Assembly (NCBI GenBank): GCA_041572275.1
Contig: JBFFSQ010000119.1
Location: 1-8,841 of the forward strand
Length of the DNA: 8,841 nucleotides
Direction: 5' to 3'
From: JBFFSQ01 sp041572275
Lineage (GTDB): Bacteria > Pseudomonadota > Gammaproteobacteria > SZUA-229
Shown piece after piece: positions 1-6,680 of the stretch; position 1 is the first letter of the stretch, and each line of letters begins with the position of its first letter. The notes below the pieces were generated by a model. It was given only the letters and a program-made list of their open reading frames with translations, was not told the DNA's origin and did not search any database. A program made the translations under genes and the position numbers.

Positions 1-404
1 ATTTGGGGCGACATCTTCAGCAGGTGCGAGGGTATGCCCCGGGAATTGCGGCACTGGCCATCATTATTATCTGCAGTTACGCCGTGGCGGCTAATCAGGC
101 GCGTATAGCAGATATGGCTAAACTGGTTATGTTGGGTGTCATACTGGTGAATGTTCTTGGTTATGGAATAGGCTGGTTGTTGGGGCGGCTTTATGGCTTT
201 GATTATATCCACCGGATTACCCTGATGATTGAACTGGGTATGCAGAATGCCGGTATGGGCGTGGCTCTGGCCCTGAAGCATTTTCCGGCTGAAGCTGCAC
301 TTCCAGGAGCCTTGTTTGCGGTTTGGTGTATTTTGACGGCGGCAACAGCCAGTAGCTGGTTGCGACATTATCAACGACGGCGGGCGGATGTTGTGGGTTT
401 CTAA
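1..404 (+). CDS. Bile acid:sodium symporter (BASS) family transporter, C-terminal part (5' truncated by window edge)
   Basis: This is the C-terminal part of an inner-membrane secondary carrier of the BASS family, which uses the sodium gradient to import organic anions; the substrate cannot be told. The reading frame is open to the left edge, so the TTG at 3-5 is an internal Leu codon, not a start. About 134 codons are visible of a family that usually has 290-330 residues. Four hydrophobic stretches are seen, at about residues 14-30, 41-61, 71-91 and 99-119 counted from position 3. The signature ELGMQN lies at 77-82. It corresponds to the EVGMQ segment whose Glu and Gln bind sodium in the bacterial homologue ASBT-NM (E260 and Q264 there). 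A short basic tail (RHYQRRR) ends the protein and fits a cytoplasmic C terminus. It is followed by 173 bp of non-coding DNA, so it is probably not co-transcribed with the next gene. Confidence 0.85.
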   Translation, partial: LGRHLQQVRGYAPGIAALAIIIICSYAVAANQARIADMAKLVMLGVILVNVLGYGIGWLLGRLYGFDYIHRITLMIELGMQNAGMGVALALKHFPAEAALPGALFAVWCILTAATASSWLRHYQRRRADVVGF

Positions 405-414
405 TCAGTGCTAG

Positions 415-440
415 GCCAGAATTTAATTGGCATGATTTTT
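415..440 (+). terminator. Weak terminator-like hairpin after the BASS gene
   Basis: Ten bases after the BASS stop codon, GCCAG (415-419) can pair with TTGGC (427-431) across a 7-base AT loop, with one G-U pair. A run of five T follows at 436-440. The stem has only 5 bp and a 4-base spacer precedes the T run, so this is a marginal intrinsic terminator. Confidence 0.3.
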
Positions 441-453
441 CCGTAAAAAATCA
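433..453. repeat. Perfect AT-rich inverted repeat TGATTTTT-5-AAAAATCA
   Basis: TGATTTTT (433-440) and AAAAATCA (446-453) are perfect reverse complements, separated by ccgta. It lies 125 bases before the start codon of the c-di-GMP gene and about 45 bases upstream of the best -10 candidate. It could be a dimeric regulator site, or the A/T-flanked part of a terminator acting on either strand. I do not recognise it as the operator of any known family. Confidence 0.35.
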
Positions 454-496
454 GCCTGTTATTGTTGCAGAACATCACGAAAGTAATAAATCAGGC

Positions 497-502
497 TATA
501 GT
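497..502 (+). promoter_or_regulatory. Possible -10 box (TATAGT) for the c-di-GMP gene
   Basis: TATAGT matches the sigma-70 -10 consensus at five of six positions and sits 75 bases before the ATG of the GGDEF-EAL gene. No good -35 box lies 16-18 bp upstream (the best window, 475-480, reads TCACGA), so the promoter may need an activator or may lie elsewhere in 405-577. A start near 508-510 would give an untranslated leader of about 70 bases. Confidence 0.3.
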
Positions 503-513
503 TAAACAATAAT

Positions 514-560
514 GTCTGTCGGGCTGAGGGAGCGGTAACAGACGGATTAATGAGATGGAA
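514..560 (+). promoter_or_regulatory. G-rich leader hairpin with three ANGGAN motifs, candidate CsrA/RsmA site
   Basis: GTCTGT (514-519) pairs with ACAGAC (538-543) to form a 6-bp outer stem. An inner GCT/AGC stem (523-525 with 531-533) exposes a GAGGG loop. Three sequences fit the ANGGAN consensus bound by CsrA/RsmA proteins: AGGGAG at 527-532 in the apical part, ACGGAT at 542-547 and ATGGAA at 555-560. All lie within 51 bases of the ATG at 578, whose own Shine-Dalgarno is weak (TGAG at 564-567). CsrA is known to control diguanylate cyclase mRNAs in E. coli, so control of translation here is plausible, but it is inferred from motifs alone. Confidence 0.3.
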
Positions 561-577
561 TACTGAGTTTTAGGTTT

Positions 578-3124
578 ATGGTGGCGGGAAATAATAAACA
601 ACGCATCCTCGTGGTCGAGGAGTCGGCAACACTTCGATACATTCTGGTAAAGGCATTACAGAAGCAGGGGTATGAAATCATGTCCCTGGAGACGTTTGAG
701 TCTGCGGTTGAGTTCCTGAAGAATTCAGCGGGCAACTTTCAGGCGGTGTTGGTGGGTTGGCCGAATTATGAAGAGCACGAGCCAGCACAGGAGCTGATGT
801 CAGTGCTGTCTGAATCTGATCTGAGTCTTCTGCCGGTATTGCTGCTATCCCATGGTGCCAATCATGACGTACTTAACTGGATGAGTACACGGCGTTCTTC
901 AGCTGTAGTTCCGTGGGAAAATTACCAGGAAGCTATTGGTACTTTACAGAAACTGCTCGAACCGGACGATGAGCCGGTCAGCATCAGTCAGGTCTATGAG
1001 ACTGAAAATCCCATTCAGATTCTGTTCGTTGATGACTCCATCAGTATTCGTCATTACTACCAGCGCTTGCTGGACAAGAAAGGTTATCAGACAGAAACAG
1101 CAGCATCGGTGGCTGAAGCGTTCGAAAAAGCTGTCTCGGGTCAATATGATCTGGCTATTATCGATTATTTCATGCCGGATAAAAACGGTTACGTACTATG
1201 CCAGATGTTACGCGACGATAAACGCACCTCACATATGATTGCGGCGGTTATCACGGGTACTTATCTGGATGAGGTGATCAAGGATTGTCTGCAGGCCGGT
1301 GCAGTTGAGTGTATGTTTAAAAATGAAGCTGAAGAACTTTTTTTAGCGCGTATTGCTTCGATGAGTCGTTTTATTCAGGTGCAGAAATCGATCACCGCTG
1401 AACGTGAACGTTTGTCTGGCATCCTTGAGTCGATTGGTGAAGGGGTATATGGCGTAGACAATAATGGCCGTGTCACATTTGTTAACCCAGCAGCGCTGGA
1501 TATCGTCGGTAGTGAACAAACTGAAGCAGTAATTGGAAAGCAGGCAAGTGATGCTTTTCATTTTGACCATGATGAAAACAACCTGAATCAGGATAAGTTA
1601 TACCGAACCTATGGCAAGGGCATTGAGTTGAGGGGTTGGGAAACTCATTTTCGGCATAGAGACAGGAATCGAGTGCCTGTTGAATGCACTGTATACCCTT
1701 TGAATATACATGGCTCACAGGAAGGATCGGTTATCGCTTTTCGCGATATTTCTGAGCGTAAAATGCTGGAAGAAAAACTCAACTGGCAGGCAACTCACGA
1801 TCATCTCACCACTTTGTGCAATCGTCGTTATTTCGAGGATCAGCTGGAACAGGAAGTTGCGCGGGTGCGACGGGAAGGTGCCATGAGTGCGCTTATCTAT
1901 TTAGATCTGGATCGTTTCAAATACATTAATGATACAGCGGGTCATGATGCCGGTGATAAATTACTCATCGAGACTTCACGCATTTTGTCTGACAAGTTAA
2001 GGAACACAGATACACTAGCCCGACTTGGGGGTGATGAGTTTGCCATCATCTTCAGGGATGTCAGCGAAGACCGGGCACTAACGATTGCTGAGGACTTTCG
2101 TCAGGCACTAGACAGTTATAATTTTAGATACAAGGGGCAGTCGTATACCGTTCATGCCAGTTTTGGTGTGGCTATGATGGATATTCCCGGGATGACCGCC
2201 GGTGATGCGCTGGCGAATGCTGATATAGCCTGTCACATAGCCAAGCGAAGTGGTCGCAACCAGATTCATCTATATGAACAGAGTAACGATGAAAAAAATG
2301 TCATGGGTTCAGAGCTGGGCTGGTCGAAGCGATTGATCGATGCCATGCGCGGCGATGGTTTTGAATTGCATTATCAGCCGATACTGGATATTAACGATAT
2401 TGATCTGAATAACCTGCCAGCAGAAGATGGTGCCATCTGGAAGAGTCATGTAAGTAATCCTGCAAACCCTCTGCATTATGAAATTCTGCTACGCATGAAA
2501 GGGGATGATGGAGAGCTGTTTTACCCGGATTCGTTCATACCTACAGCGGAGCGTTTCAACCTGATGTGTGATGTTGATCTCTGGGTGATTAATGCCGCCT
2601 TGAAGTCGTTGAGTCAGGTTCAGAAAGAACACAGTGATGTGTCCTTTTCGATTAACCTGTCCAGTCATACTCTGAATGCCAGTGATAGTCTGAATAAAAT
2701 CAAGTCGATTATTGAAAAGAACGAAGTGAACCCGCAATCGATTATTTTCGAAGTCACCGAGACATGTGCTATTGCAAACTTTGACTCGGCGAGTGTATTT
2801 ATTAATGAGATTAAGCAGTTGGGTTGCCGTTTTTCATTAGATGATTTTGGTTCAGGTTTCTGTTCGTTCTCACAATTGAAAAACCTGCCTGCTGATTTTG
2901 TGAAAATAGACGGCCAGTTTGTCAAAGGTATGGCGCGAGGTTCCATCGACCGAGCCATAGTTACCGCAATGAATGACGTTGCTCATTCCCTGGGTCGATT
3001 TACCGTTGCTGAGTATGTCGAAAGCCCAGAGATTTTGCGCTTGCTGAAAGTGTGTGGTGTCGACCGATTGCAGGGGCATTATGTGTCCGAGCCGATACAT
3101 GCGATTGGCAATGGTCGTGCTTAG
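578..3124 (+). CDS. Response regulator REC-REC-PAS-GGDEF-EAL, predicted bifunctional diguanylate cyclase / c-di-GMP phosphodiesterase
   Basis: This 848-residue protein is predicted to be cytoplasmic (no signal peptide or membrane segment seen) and to make and break cyclic di-GMP. Receiver 1 (about 8-128) is degenerate: the phospho-acceptor position, usually Asp before x-x-M-P, is Gly60 (LVGWP), and the conserved Lys appears to be Trp or Pro (near 112-113). Receiver 2 (about 146-265) is complete, with D152/D153, acceptor D196 (IIDYFMP), T226 and K248. A PAS domain covers about 275-395. The GGDEF domain (about 400-565) has GGDEF at 484-488 and the inhibitory I-site RNTD at 475-478, five residues ahead. 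The EAL domain (about 585-843) has E635 in a YEILLR motif, N693, E725/E728, D755/D756, K776, E812/E815 and Q832, so phosphodiesterase activity is expected. About 21 extra residues lie between HYQPI (598-602) and E635. The ATG at 578 starts just before receiver 1 and has only a weak ribosome site. No partner kinase lies nearby. Confidence 0.93.
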   Translation: MVAGNNKQRILVVEESATLRYILVKALQKQGYEIMSLETFESAVEFLKNSAGNFQAVLVGWPNYEEHEPAQELMSVLSESDLSLLPVLLLSHGANHDVLNWMSTRRSSAVVPWENYQEAIGTLQKLLEPDDEPVSISQVYETENPIQILFVDDSISIRHYYQRLLDKKGYQTETAASVAEAFEKAVSGQYDLAIIDYFMPDKNGYVLCQMLRDDKRTSHMIAAVITGTYLDEVIKDCLQAGAVECMFKNEAEELFLARIASMSRFIQVQKSITAERERLSGILESIGEGVYGVDNNGRVTFVNPAALDIVGSEQTEAVIGKQASDAFHFDHDENNLNQDKLYRTYGKGIELRGWETHFRHRDRNRVPVECTVYPLNIHGSQEGSVIAFRDISERKMLEEKLNWQATHDHLTTLCNRRYFEDQLEQEVARVRREGAMSALIYLDLDRFKYINDTAGHDAGDKLLIETSRILSDKLRNTDTLARLGGDEFAIIFRDVSEDRALTIAEDFRQALDSYNFRYKGQSYTVHASFGVAMMDIPGMTAGDALANADIACHIAKRSGRNQIHLYEQSNDEKNVMGSELGWSKRLIDAMRGDGFELHYQPILDINDIDLNNLPAEDGAIWKSHVSNPANPLHYEILLRMKGDDGELFYPDSFIPTAERFNLMCDVDLWVINAALKSLSQVQKEHSDVSFSINLSSHTLNASDSLNKIKSIIEKNEVNPQSIIFEVTETCAIANFDSASVFINEIKQLGCRFSLDDFGSGFCSFSQLKNLPADFVKIDGQFVKGMARGSIDRAIVTAMNDVAHSLGRFTVAEYVESPEILRLLKVCGVDRLQGHYVSEPIHAIGNGRA

Positions 3125-3129
3125 TGAAT

Positions 3130-3687
3130 TCAGCCTTTACGAATCACCTGTTGTGTTTCAAGATCACGAATTTCAGTGGGGCGTTTGAGTTGCCCAACTG
3201 CACCGTGCAGTAAAAAATCAATGTCATCATCGAAATAATGTTTTACTGCCAGGCTGGTGCGAGCGGGTTCAAGACCAGCCGGGTTGGCGCTGGTGGATAC
3301 CAGTGGATAGCCGGTGGTTAAACACAGATCTCGGGCAATCGGGTGTTGGGTGATTCGTACGGCAATTTTTGAATGCTGACCGGTTATCCATAATGGGGCC
3401 AATGCTGAGGGTTTGACCAGCCAGGTAATGGCTTGGTCATCACTGCTGTGTAGTTGTTCTTGTTGTTGTGAAGAGATGTCAATAAACGGCGATAACTGTT
3501 CAAGTGAGCCAGCAATCAGGATCAGGCCCTTCTCCGGCTGGCGTTGTTTGAGCTGGAGGATTTTAGCCACGGCGACCGAATTTAATGGATCACAACCGAG
3601 CCCATAAACGGACTCGGTTGGGTAAGCAATGACGCCACCTGTATGGCAGCAGCTAGCAGCTTGTCTAAGGATGAAGCGGGAAATCAC
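3130..3687 (-). CDS. tsaC: L-threonylcarbamoyladenylate synthase TsaC (YrdC/Sua5 family)
   Basis: TsaC uses L-threonine, bicarbonate and ATP to make threonylcarbamoyl-AMP, the donor that the TsaBDE complex uses to form t6A37 on ANN-decoding tRNAs in the cytoplasm. The 185-residue length fits short TsaC (about 190 in E. coli) rather than long Sua5. Motifs seen: YPTESVYGLGCD at 22-33, the LKQR segment with K47 and R49 and then PEKGLILIA (51-59), IAVRITQHP (108-116), STSAN at 131-135, and the end PTEIRD (170-175). The segment that usually reads W-P-G-P-V-T is DDQAIT (83-88), an odd loss of a well-conserved turn; the bases there give this reading without a frameshift. The start is GTG at 3687-3685, overlapping the topA stop as GTGA, which suggests translational coupling. 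The purine-rich end of topA (AAGAAGAAG) is the only ribosome-site-like sequence. It is the last gene of the minus-strand block, and its stop is 5 bp from the convergent gene's stop. Confidence 0.93.
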   Translation of the reverse strand: MISRFILRQAASCCHTGGVIAYPTESVYGLGCDPLNSVAVAKILQLKQRQPEKGLILIAGSLEQLSPFIDISSQQQEQLHSSDDQAITWLVKPSALAPLWITGQHSKIAVRITQHPIARDLCLTTGYPLVSTSANPAGLEPARTSLAVKHYFDDDIDFLLHGAVGQLKRPTEIRDLETQQVIRKG

Positions 3688-6155
3688 TTCTTCTTAACTG
3701 CGACTTTTTTTGTGGCGGCTTTTTTCTTCGCTGTCGCTTTCTTTTTAGCGGTTTTTTTCTTGGCCGTTTTTTTCTTCACTGTCTTTTTCTTGGCAGCGGC
3801 TTTCTTTTTGGGTGCTGCTTTTTTCTTGGCCACTTTCTTCTTGCGGCCCTTGCGTTCAGGTGCGGCTGCCAGTAGTTGTTCGCATTCTTCCAGTGTCAGG
3901 TCTTTCGGCTCACGGTCTTTTGGGATTTTGGCGTTTTTCTCGCCATTAGTTATGTAAGGGCCATAACGTCCGTTGAGTACCTGAATGTCGGTGCCTTCAA
4001 ATTCCTTGATATATTTATTGGCTTCGAAAATTTTCTTTTCCTGGATGAGTTCAAGCGCTGTTTCCAGGGTAATGTTATAAGGGTCGATACCCTGATTCTG
4101 TAAGTCTTTCTTGATTGAGACGAAAGTCTTGTCGAATTTCACATAGGGGCCAAAACGTCCGGTATTGGTGGTGACTTCTTCGCCTTCAGGAGTGTAGCCG
4201 AGTTTACGTGGCAACTGGAACAGGTCGAGGGCGGTTTCCAGATCCAGGTCCGCCATCTTCTGTCCCTGTCTTAAACTGGCGAACTGGGGCTTTTCTTCGT
4301 CATCCTTGTCACCTATTTGCACAAAGGGTCCATAGGGGCCCATGCGTACCGATACGGGTTTGCCGGTCTTGGGGTCGGTACCAATGTGTCGTGACTGAGC
4401 AACATCCGCTCGGCTTACGTTGGCATCTTTATCGTCGACCAGTTCCTTGAATGGGCCCCAGAAGGAACGCATCAATGGTACCCAGTCTTTTTCGCCGCGT
4501 GAAATGGAGTCGAGTTCATCTTCGAGTTTGGCAGTGAAGTCGTAGTCGACATAGCGGGTGAAATGCTGGGTCAGGAAAGTATTGACGATACGGCCAATGT
4601 CGGTCGGCGTGAAACGACGGTTCTCGACTTCAGCATAACCACGGTTCTGTAAGGTTGAAATAATGCTGGCATAGGTCGATGGTCGTCCAATGCCATATTC
4701 TTCCAGTGCCTTGACCAGGCTTGCTTCGGTGTAGCGTGGCGGTGGTTCAGTGAAATGCTGATCACTGCGGATATCAAGCAGTTGGAGTTTTTCACCTTGT
4801 TCCAGAGGTGGCAGGAGTTTTTCGTCTTCTTCCTGGGTGCCTGAATCTTCATCATCCTTGCCTTCCATATATACGGCCATGAAACCAGGGTGACGGATGG
4901 TGGAGCCGTTGGCGCGGAACTGGTGACCTTCACCGCATTGTAAATCCACGGCGACTGTATCCATGGTCGCATGAATCATCTGGCAGGCGATGGTACGTTT
5001 CCAGATCAGTTCGTAGAGTTTGAACTGGTCTGGAGATAAATGCGATTTGATCGTTTCTGGCAGGTGCTGTACCGACGTGGGTCGGATGGCTTCGTGAGCT
5101 TCCTGCGCATTTTTGGATTTAGTTTTAAATGTACGAACTTCATCCGGCACATTGTCTTTACCGTAACGTTCAGCGATTAGAGCACGAATTTCGTCAACCG
5201 CTTCCTGAGCCAGAGTCAGTGAGTCAGTACGCATATAGGTGATCAGGCCGACGGTTTCCCCGCCAATGTCGATGCCTTCGTATAGCTGCTGTGCGGTGCG
5301 CATGGTGCGCTGGGCTGAGAAGCGTAGTTTTCGAGAGGCTTCCTGCTGCAGAGTGGAAGTAGTAAACGGCGCAGAGGGATTGCGTTTGCGCTGTTTCTTC
5401 TCAATTTTATCCACCACAAGTTGACCGCCTGCTGCCTGCAAGAGGGTCTGGTGGGCTTTAGTAGCTGATTCACCGTCTTTAAAACTGAATTGTTCTACTT
5501 TTTCGTTATTGTAGATTCGCAGCTTGGCGCTAATGGCTTTGCTGTTCTTTTCTGTATCTGCTTCGATGGTCCAGTATTCCTGTGGATCGAACGCTTCGAT
5601 TTCTTCTTCACGCTCAACAATCATGCGCAGAGCGGGACTTTGCACACGACCAGCAGACAGGTTACGTTGTACTTTTTTCCAGAGCAGTGGGGACAGGTTG
5701 AATCCGACCAGATAATCCAGGGCGCGACGGGCCTGTTGAGCATTTACCAGGTCCATAGACAGCTCTCTGGGGTGCTCGATAGCTTCCTTGATGGCGCGTT
5801 TGGTGATTTCGTTGAACACCACCCGATGTACCTGCTTACCCTCAAGGGCACCAATTTCTGACAGCAGTTCATACAAATGCCAGGAAATGGCTTCCCCTTC
5901 GCGATCAAGGTCAGTTGCGAGATAAAGCGCATCGGCTTTCTTCAGGGCTTTTTTGATGGCTTCGACATGTTTTTCATTTTTTTCAATGATCTGATACTTC
6001 ATGCTGAAATCATGATCAGTATCAATGGCGCCTTCTTTCGGGATCAGGTCACGCACATGCCCGTATGAGGCAAGGACTTCAAAGCCTTTGCCCAAGTATT
6101 TCTTGATGGTTTTTGATTTTGCAGGCGATTCTACAATAACAAGATTGGTGCTCAT
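3684..6155 (-). CDS. topA: DNA topoisomerase I (type IA), lysine-tailed form without zinc ribbons
   Basis: TopA relaxes negatively supercoiled DNA by nicking one strand through a 5'-phosphotyrosine link. In 823 residues one sees the Toprim domain with E9 (VIVESPAK) and the metal motif DLDREGE at 82-88. The strand-passage core follows, with SAGRVQSPALR (168-177), catalytic Tyr307 in LITYMRTDS, EAHEAIRPT (352-360) and GIGRPSTYA (488-496). Three C-terminal Topoisom_C-type repeats are marked by MGPYGPFV (605-612), TGRFGPYV (665-672) and NGRYGPYI (728-735). No CxxC pairs are present, so the zinc ribbons of E. coli TopA (865 residues) are absent. Instead residues 768-823 form a Lys/Ala/Thr tail like histone H1, which probably binds DNA. 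The ATG at 6155 agrees with the usual N terminus, but the bases before it (aaaaatactcc) hold no Shine-Dalgarno. It lies 33 bp after smg and overlaps tsaC by 4 bp. Confidence 0.97.
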   Translation of the reverse strand: MSTNLVIVESPAKSKTIKKYLGKGFEVLASYGHVRDLIPKEGAIDTDHDFSMKYQIIEKNEKHVEAIKKALKKADALYLATDLDREGEAISWHLYELLSEIGALEGKQVHRVVFNEITKRAIKEAIEHPRELSMDLVNAQQARRALDYLVGFNLSPLLWKKVQRNLSAGRVQSPALRMIVEREEEIEAFDPQEYWTIEADTEKNSKAISAKLRIYNNEKVEQFSFKDGESATKAHQTLLQAAGGQLVVDKIEKKQRKRNPSAPFTTSTLQQEASRKLRFSAQRTMRTAQQLYEGIDIGGETVGLITYMRTDSLTLAQEAVDEIRALIAERYGKDNVPDEVRTFKTKSKNAQEAHEAIRPTSVQHLPETIKSHLSPDQFKLYELIWKRTIACQMIHATMDTVAVDLQCGEGHQFRANGSTIRHPGFMAVYMEGKDDEDSGTQEEDEKLLPPLEQGEKLQLLDIRSDQHFTEPPPRYTEASLVKALEEYGIGRPSTYASIISTLQNRGYAEVENRRFTPTDIGRIVNTFLTQHFTRYVDYDFTAKLEDELDSISRGEKDWVPLMRSFWGPFKELVDDKDANVSRADVAQSRHIGTDPKTGKPVSVRMGPYGPFVQIGDKDDEEKPQFASLRQGQKMADLDLETALDLFQLPRKLGYTPEGEEVTTNTGRFGPYVKFDKTFVSIKKDLQNQGIDPYNITLETALELIQEKKIFEANKYIKEFEGTDIQVLNGRYGPYITNGEKNAKIPKDREPKDLTLEECEQLLAAAPERKGRKKKVAKKKAAPKKKAAAKKKTVKKKTAKKKTAKKKATAKKKAATKKVAVKKK
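3687..3851 (-). repeat. Low-complexity lysine repeat tract encoding the TopA tail
   Basis: This codes for TopA residues 769-823, a chain of KKK blocks separated by one to three residues, mostly A, T, V or P, with units such as KKKTA repeated. In DNA it is a run of AAG/AAA codons broken by GCC/GCT/ACC codons, so the plus strand is T-rich with repeated ttttttcttggc-like units. Such tracts change length easily by slippage. The plus strand here also reads as a false Phe-rich membrane-like protein. Confidence 0.8.
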
Positions 6156-6188
6156 GGAGTATTTTTATTGTATCTGGCTGTATGGGTA

Positions 6189-6662
6189 TTAATGCATATA
6201 GTCGATGTTTTGATCAAATACCATGCTTTCCATCCAGGCGTAAGCGTTTTCTTCACCAGGATGGCTGTATAGCACAATCATCACAATCCATTTCAGTTGT
6301 TCGATATCCAGTAGCGTGTCCAGTGCGATGACGCGATCAAGGATTAGTTCACGGGTAGTGTCAGTGAGTACGCCCGAGTGCTCTAGATGAATCAGGAAGC
6401 CTATACATTCGGCATCCAGTAGCATTTTTTCAAGTTCGCTGTAAACACGGACTGAGGTGCTGGTTTTCTGTTTATCTTCCGATATCTGCTGGATATCAGC
6501 CAGATCTTCCAGCCAGTCAAAGGCTTTAATGATTTCGTGTTGTGGGAAACCCAGTTCTTCTAGTTGGTCAACAACTAACTCCCGTTCTGGGTCAATCGGT
6601 AATTCTTCACCAATAATGTTTTCAAACAGATACATTAATACATCAACAACGGTTTGCTTCAT
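6189..6662 (-). CDS. smg: Smg family protein (DUF494)
   Basis: This 157-residue protein matches Smg of E. coli along its whole length: N-terminal DVLMYLFENII (7-17), the middle GFLIHLEHSGVL (87-98), then TRELILDRVIALD (102-114), LKWIVMIVLYSHPGEENAY (123-141) and a Met-His end. The family is small, acidic, helical and cytoplasmic, with no established biochemical role; it is widespread in beta- and gammaproteobacteria, typically next to dprA. No signal peptide or catalytic motif is visible. The ATG at 6662 is preceded by a purine-rich AGAGAAG (6668-6674 on the minus strand), a fair ribosome site. It starts 18 bp after the dprA stop, so it is very likely co-transcribed with dprA and topA. Confidence 0.93.
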   Translation of the reverse strand: MKQTVVDVLMYLFENIIGEELPIDPERELVVDQLEELGFPQHEIIKAFDWLEDLADIQQISEDKQKTSTSVRVYSELEKMLLDAECIGFLIHLEHSGVLTDTTRELILDRVIALDTLLDIEQLKWIVMIVLYSHPGEENAYAWMESMVFDQNIDYMH

Positions 6663-6680
6663 TCTACTTCTCTTAGGTTT

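Noticed and set aside
3..5. TTG start of the BASS transporter
   Set aside because: It is only the first complete codon in the window; family length shows that most of the protein lies to the left.
550..573. Seven-codon leader peptide (ATG at 550, stop TAG at 571) before the c-di-GMP gene
   Set aside because: It has no clear ribosome site and no attenuator-like structure or residue run; a short frame like this is expected by chance.
405..577. A tRNA or other structured RNA gene in the intergenic region
   Set aside because: No cloverleaf or known RNA motif is seen; only short hairpins that are better read as leader or terminator elements.
3643..3957. Plus-strand open frame for a Phe-rich, membrane-like protein of 104 residues
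   Set aside because: It is the antisense of the TopA lysine tail; AAG/AAA codons read as Phe and Leu on the other strand.
4571..4972. Minus-strand open frame of 133 codons inside topA
   Set aside because: It lies in another frame of a well-conserved gene, its residues form no recognisable domain, and it has no ribosome site of note.
5490..5861. Plus-strand open frame of 123 codons antisense to topA
   Set aside because: It mirrors the codon pattern of topA and shows no domain; treated as a shadow.
6167..6172. Minus-strand TACAAT as a separate topA promoter
   Set aside because: No -35 element at the right distance, and it lies only 11 bases before the ATG, too close for a normal leader.
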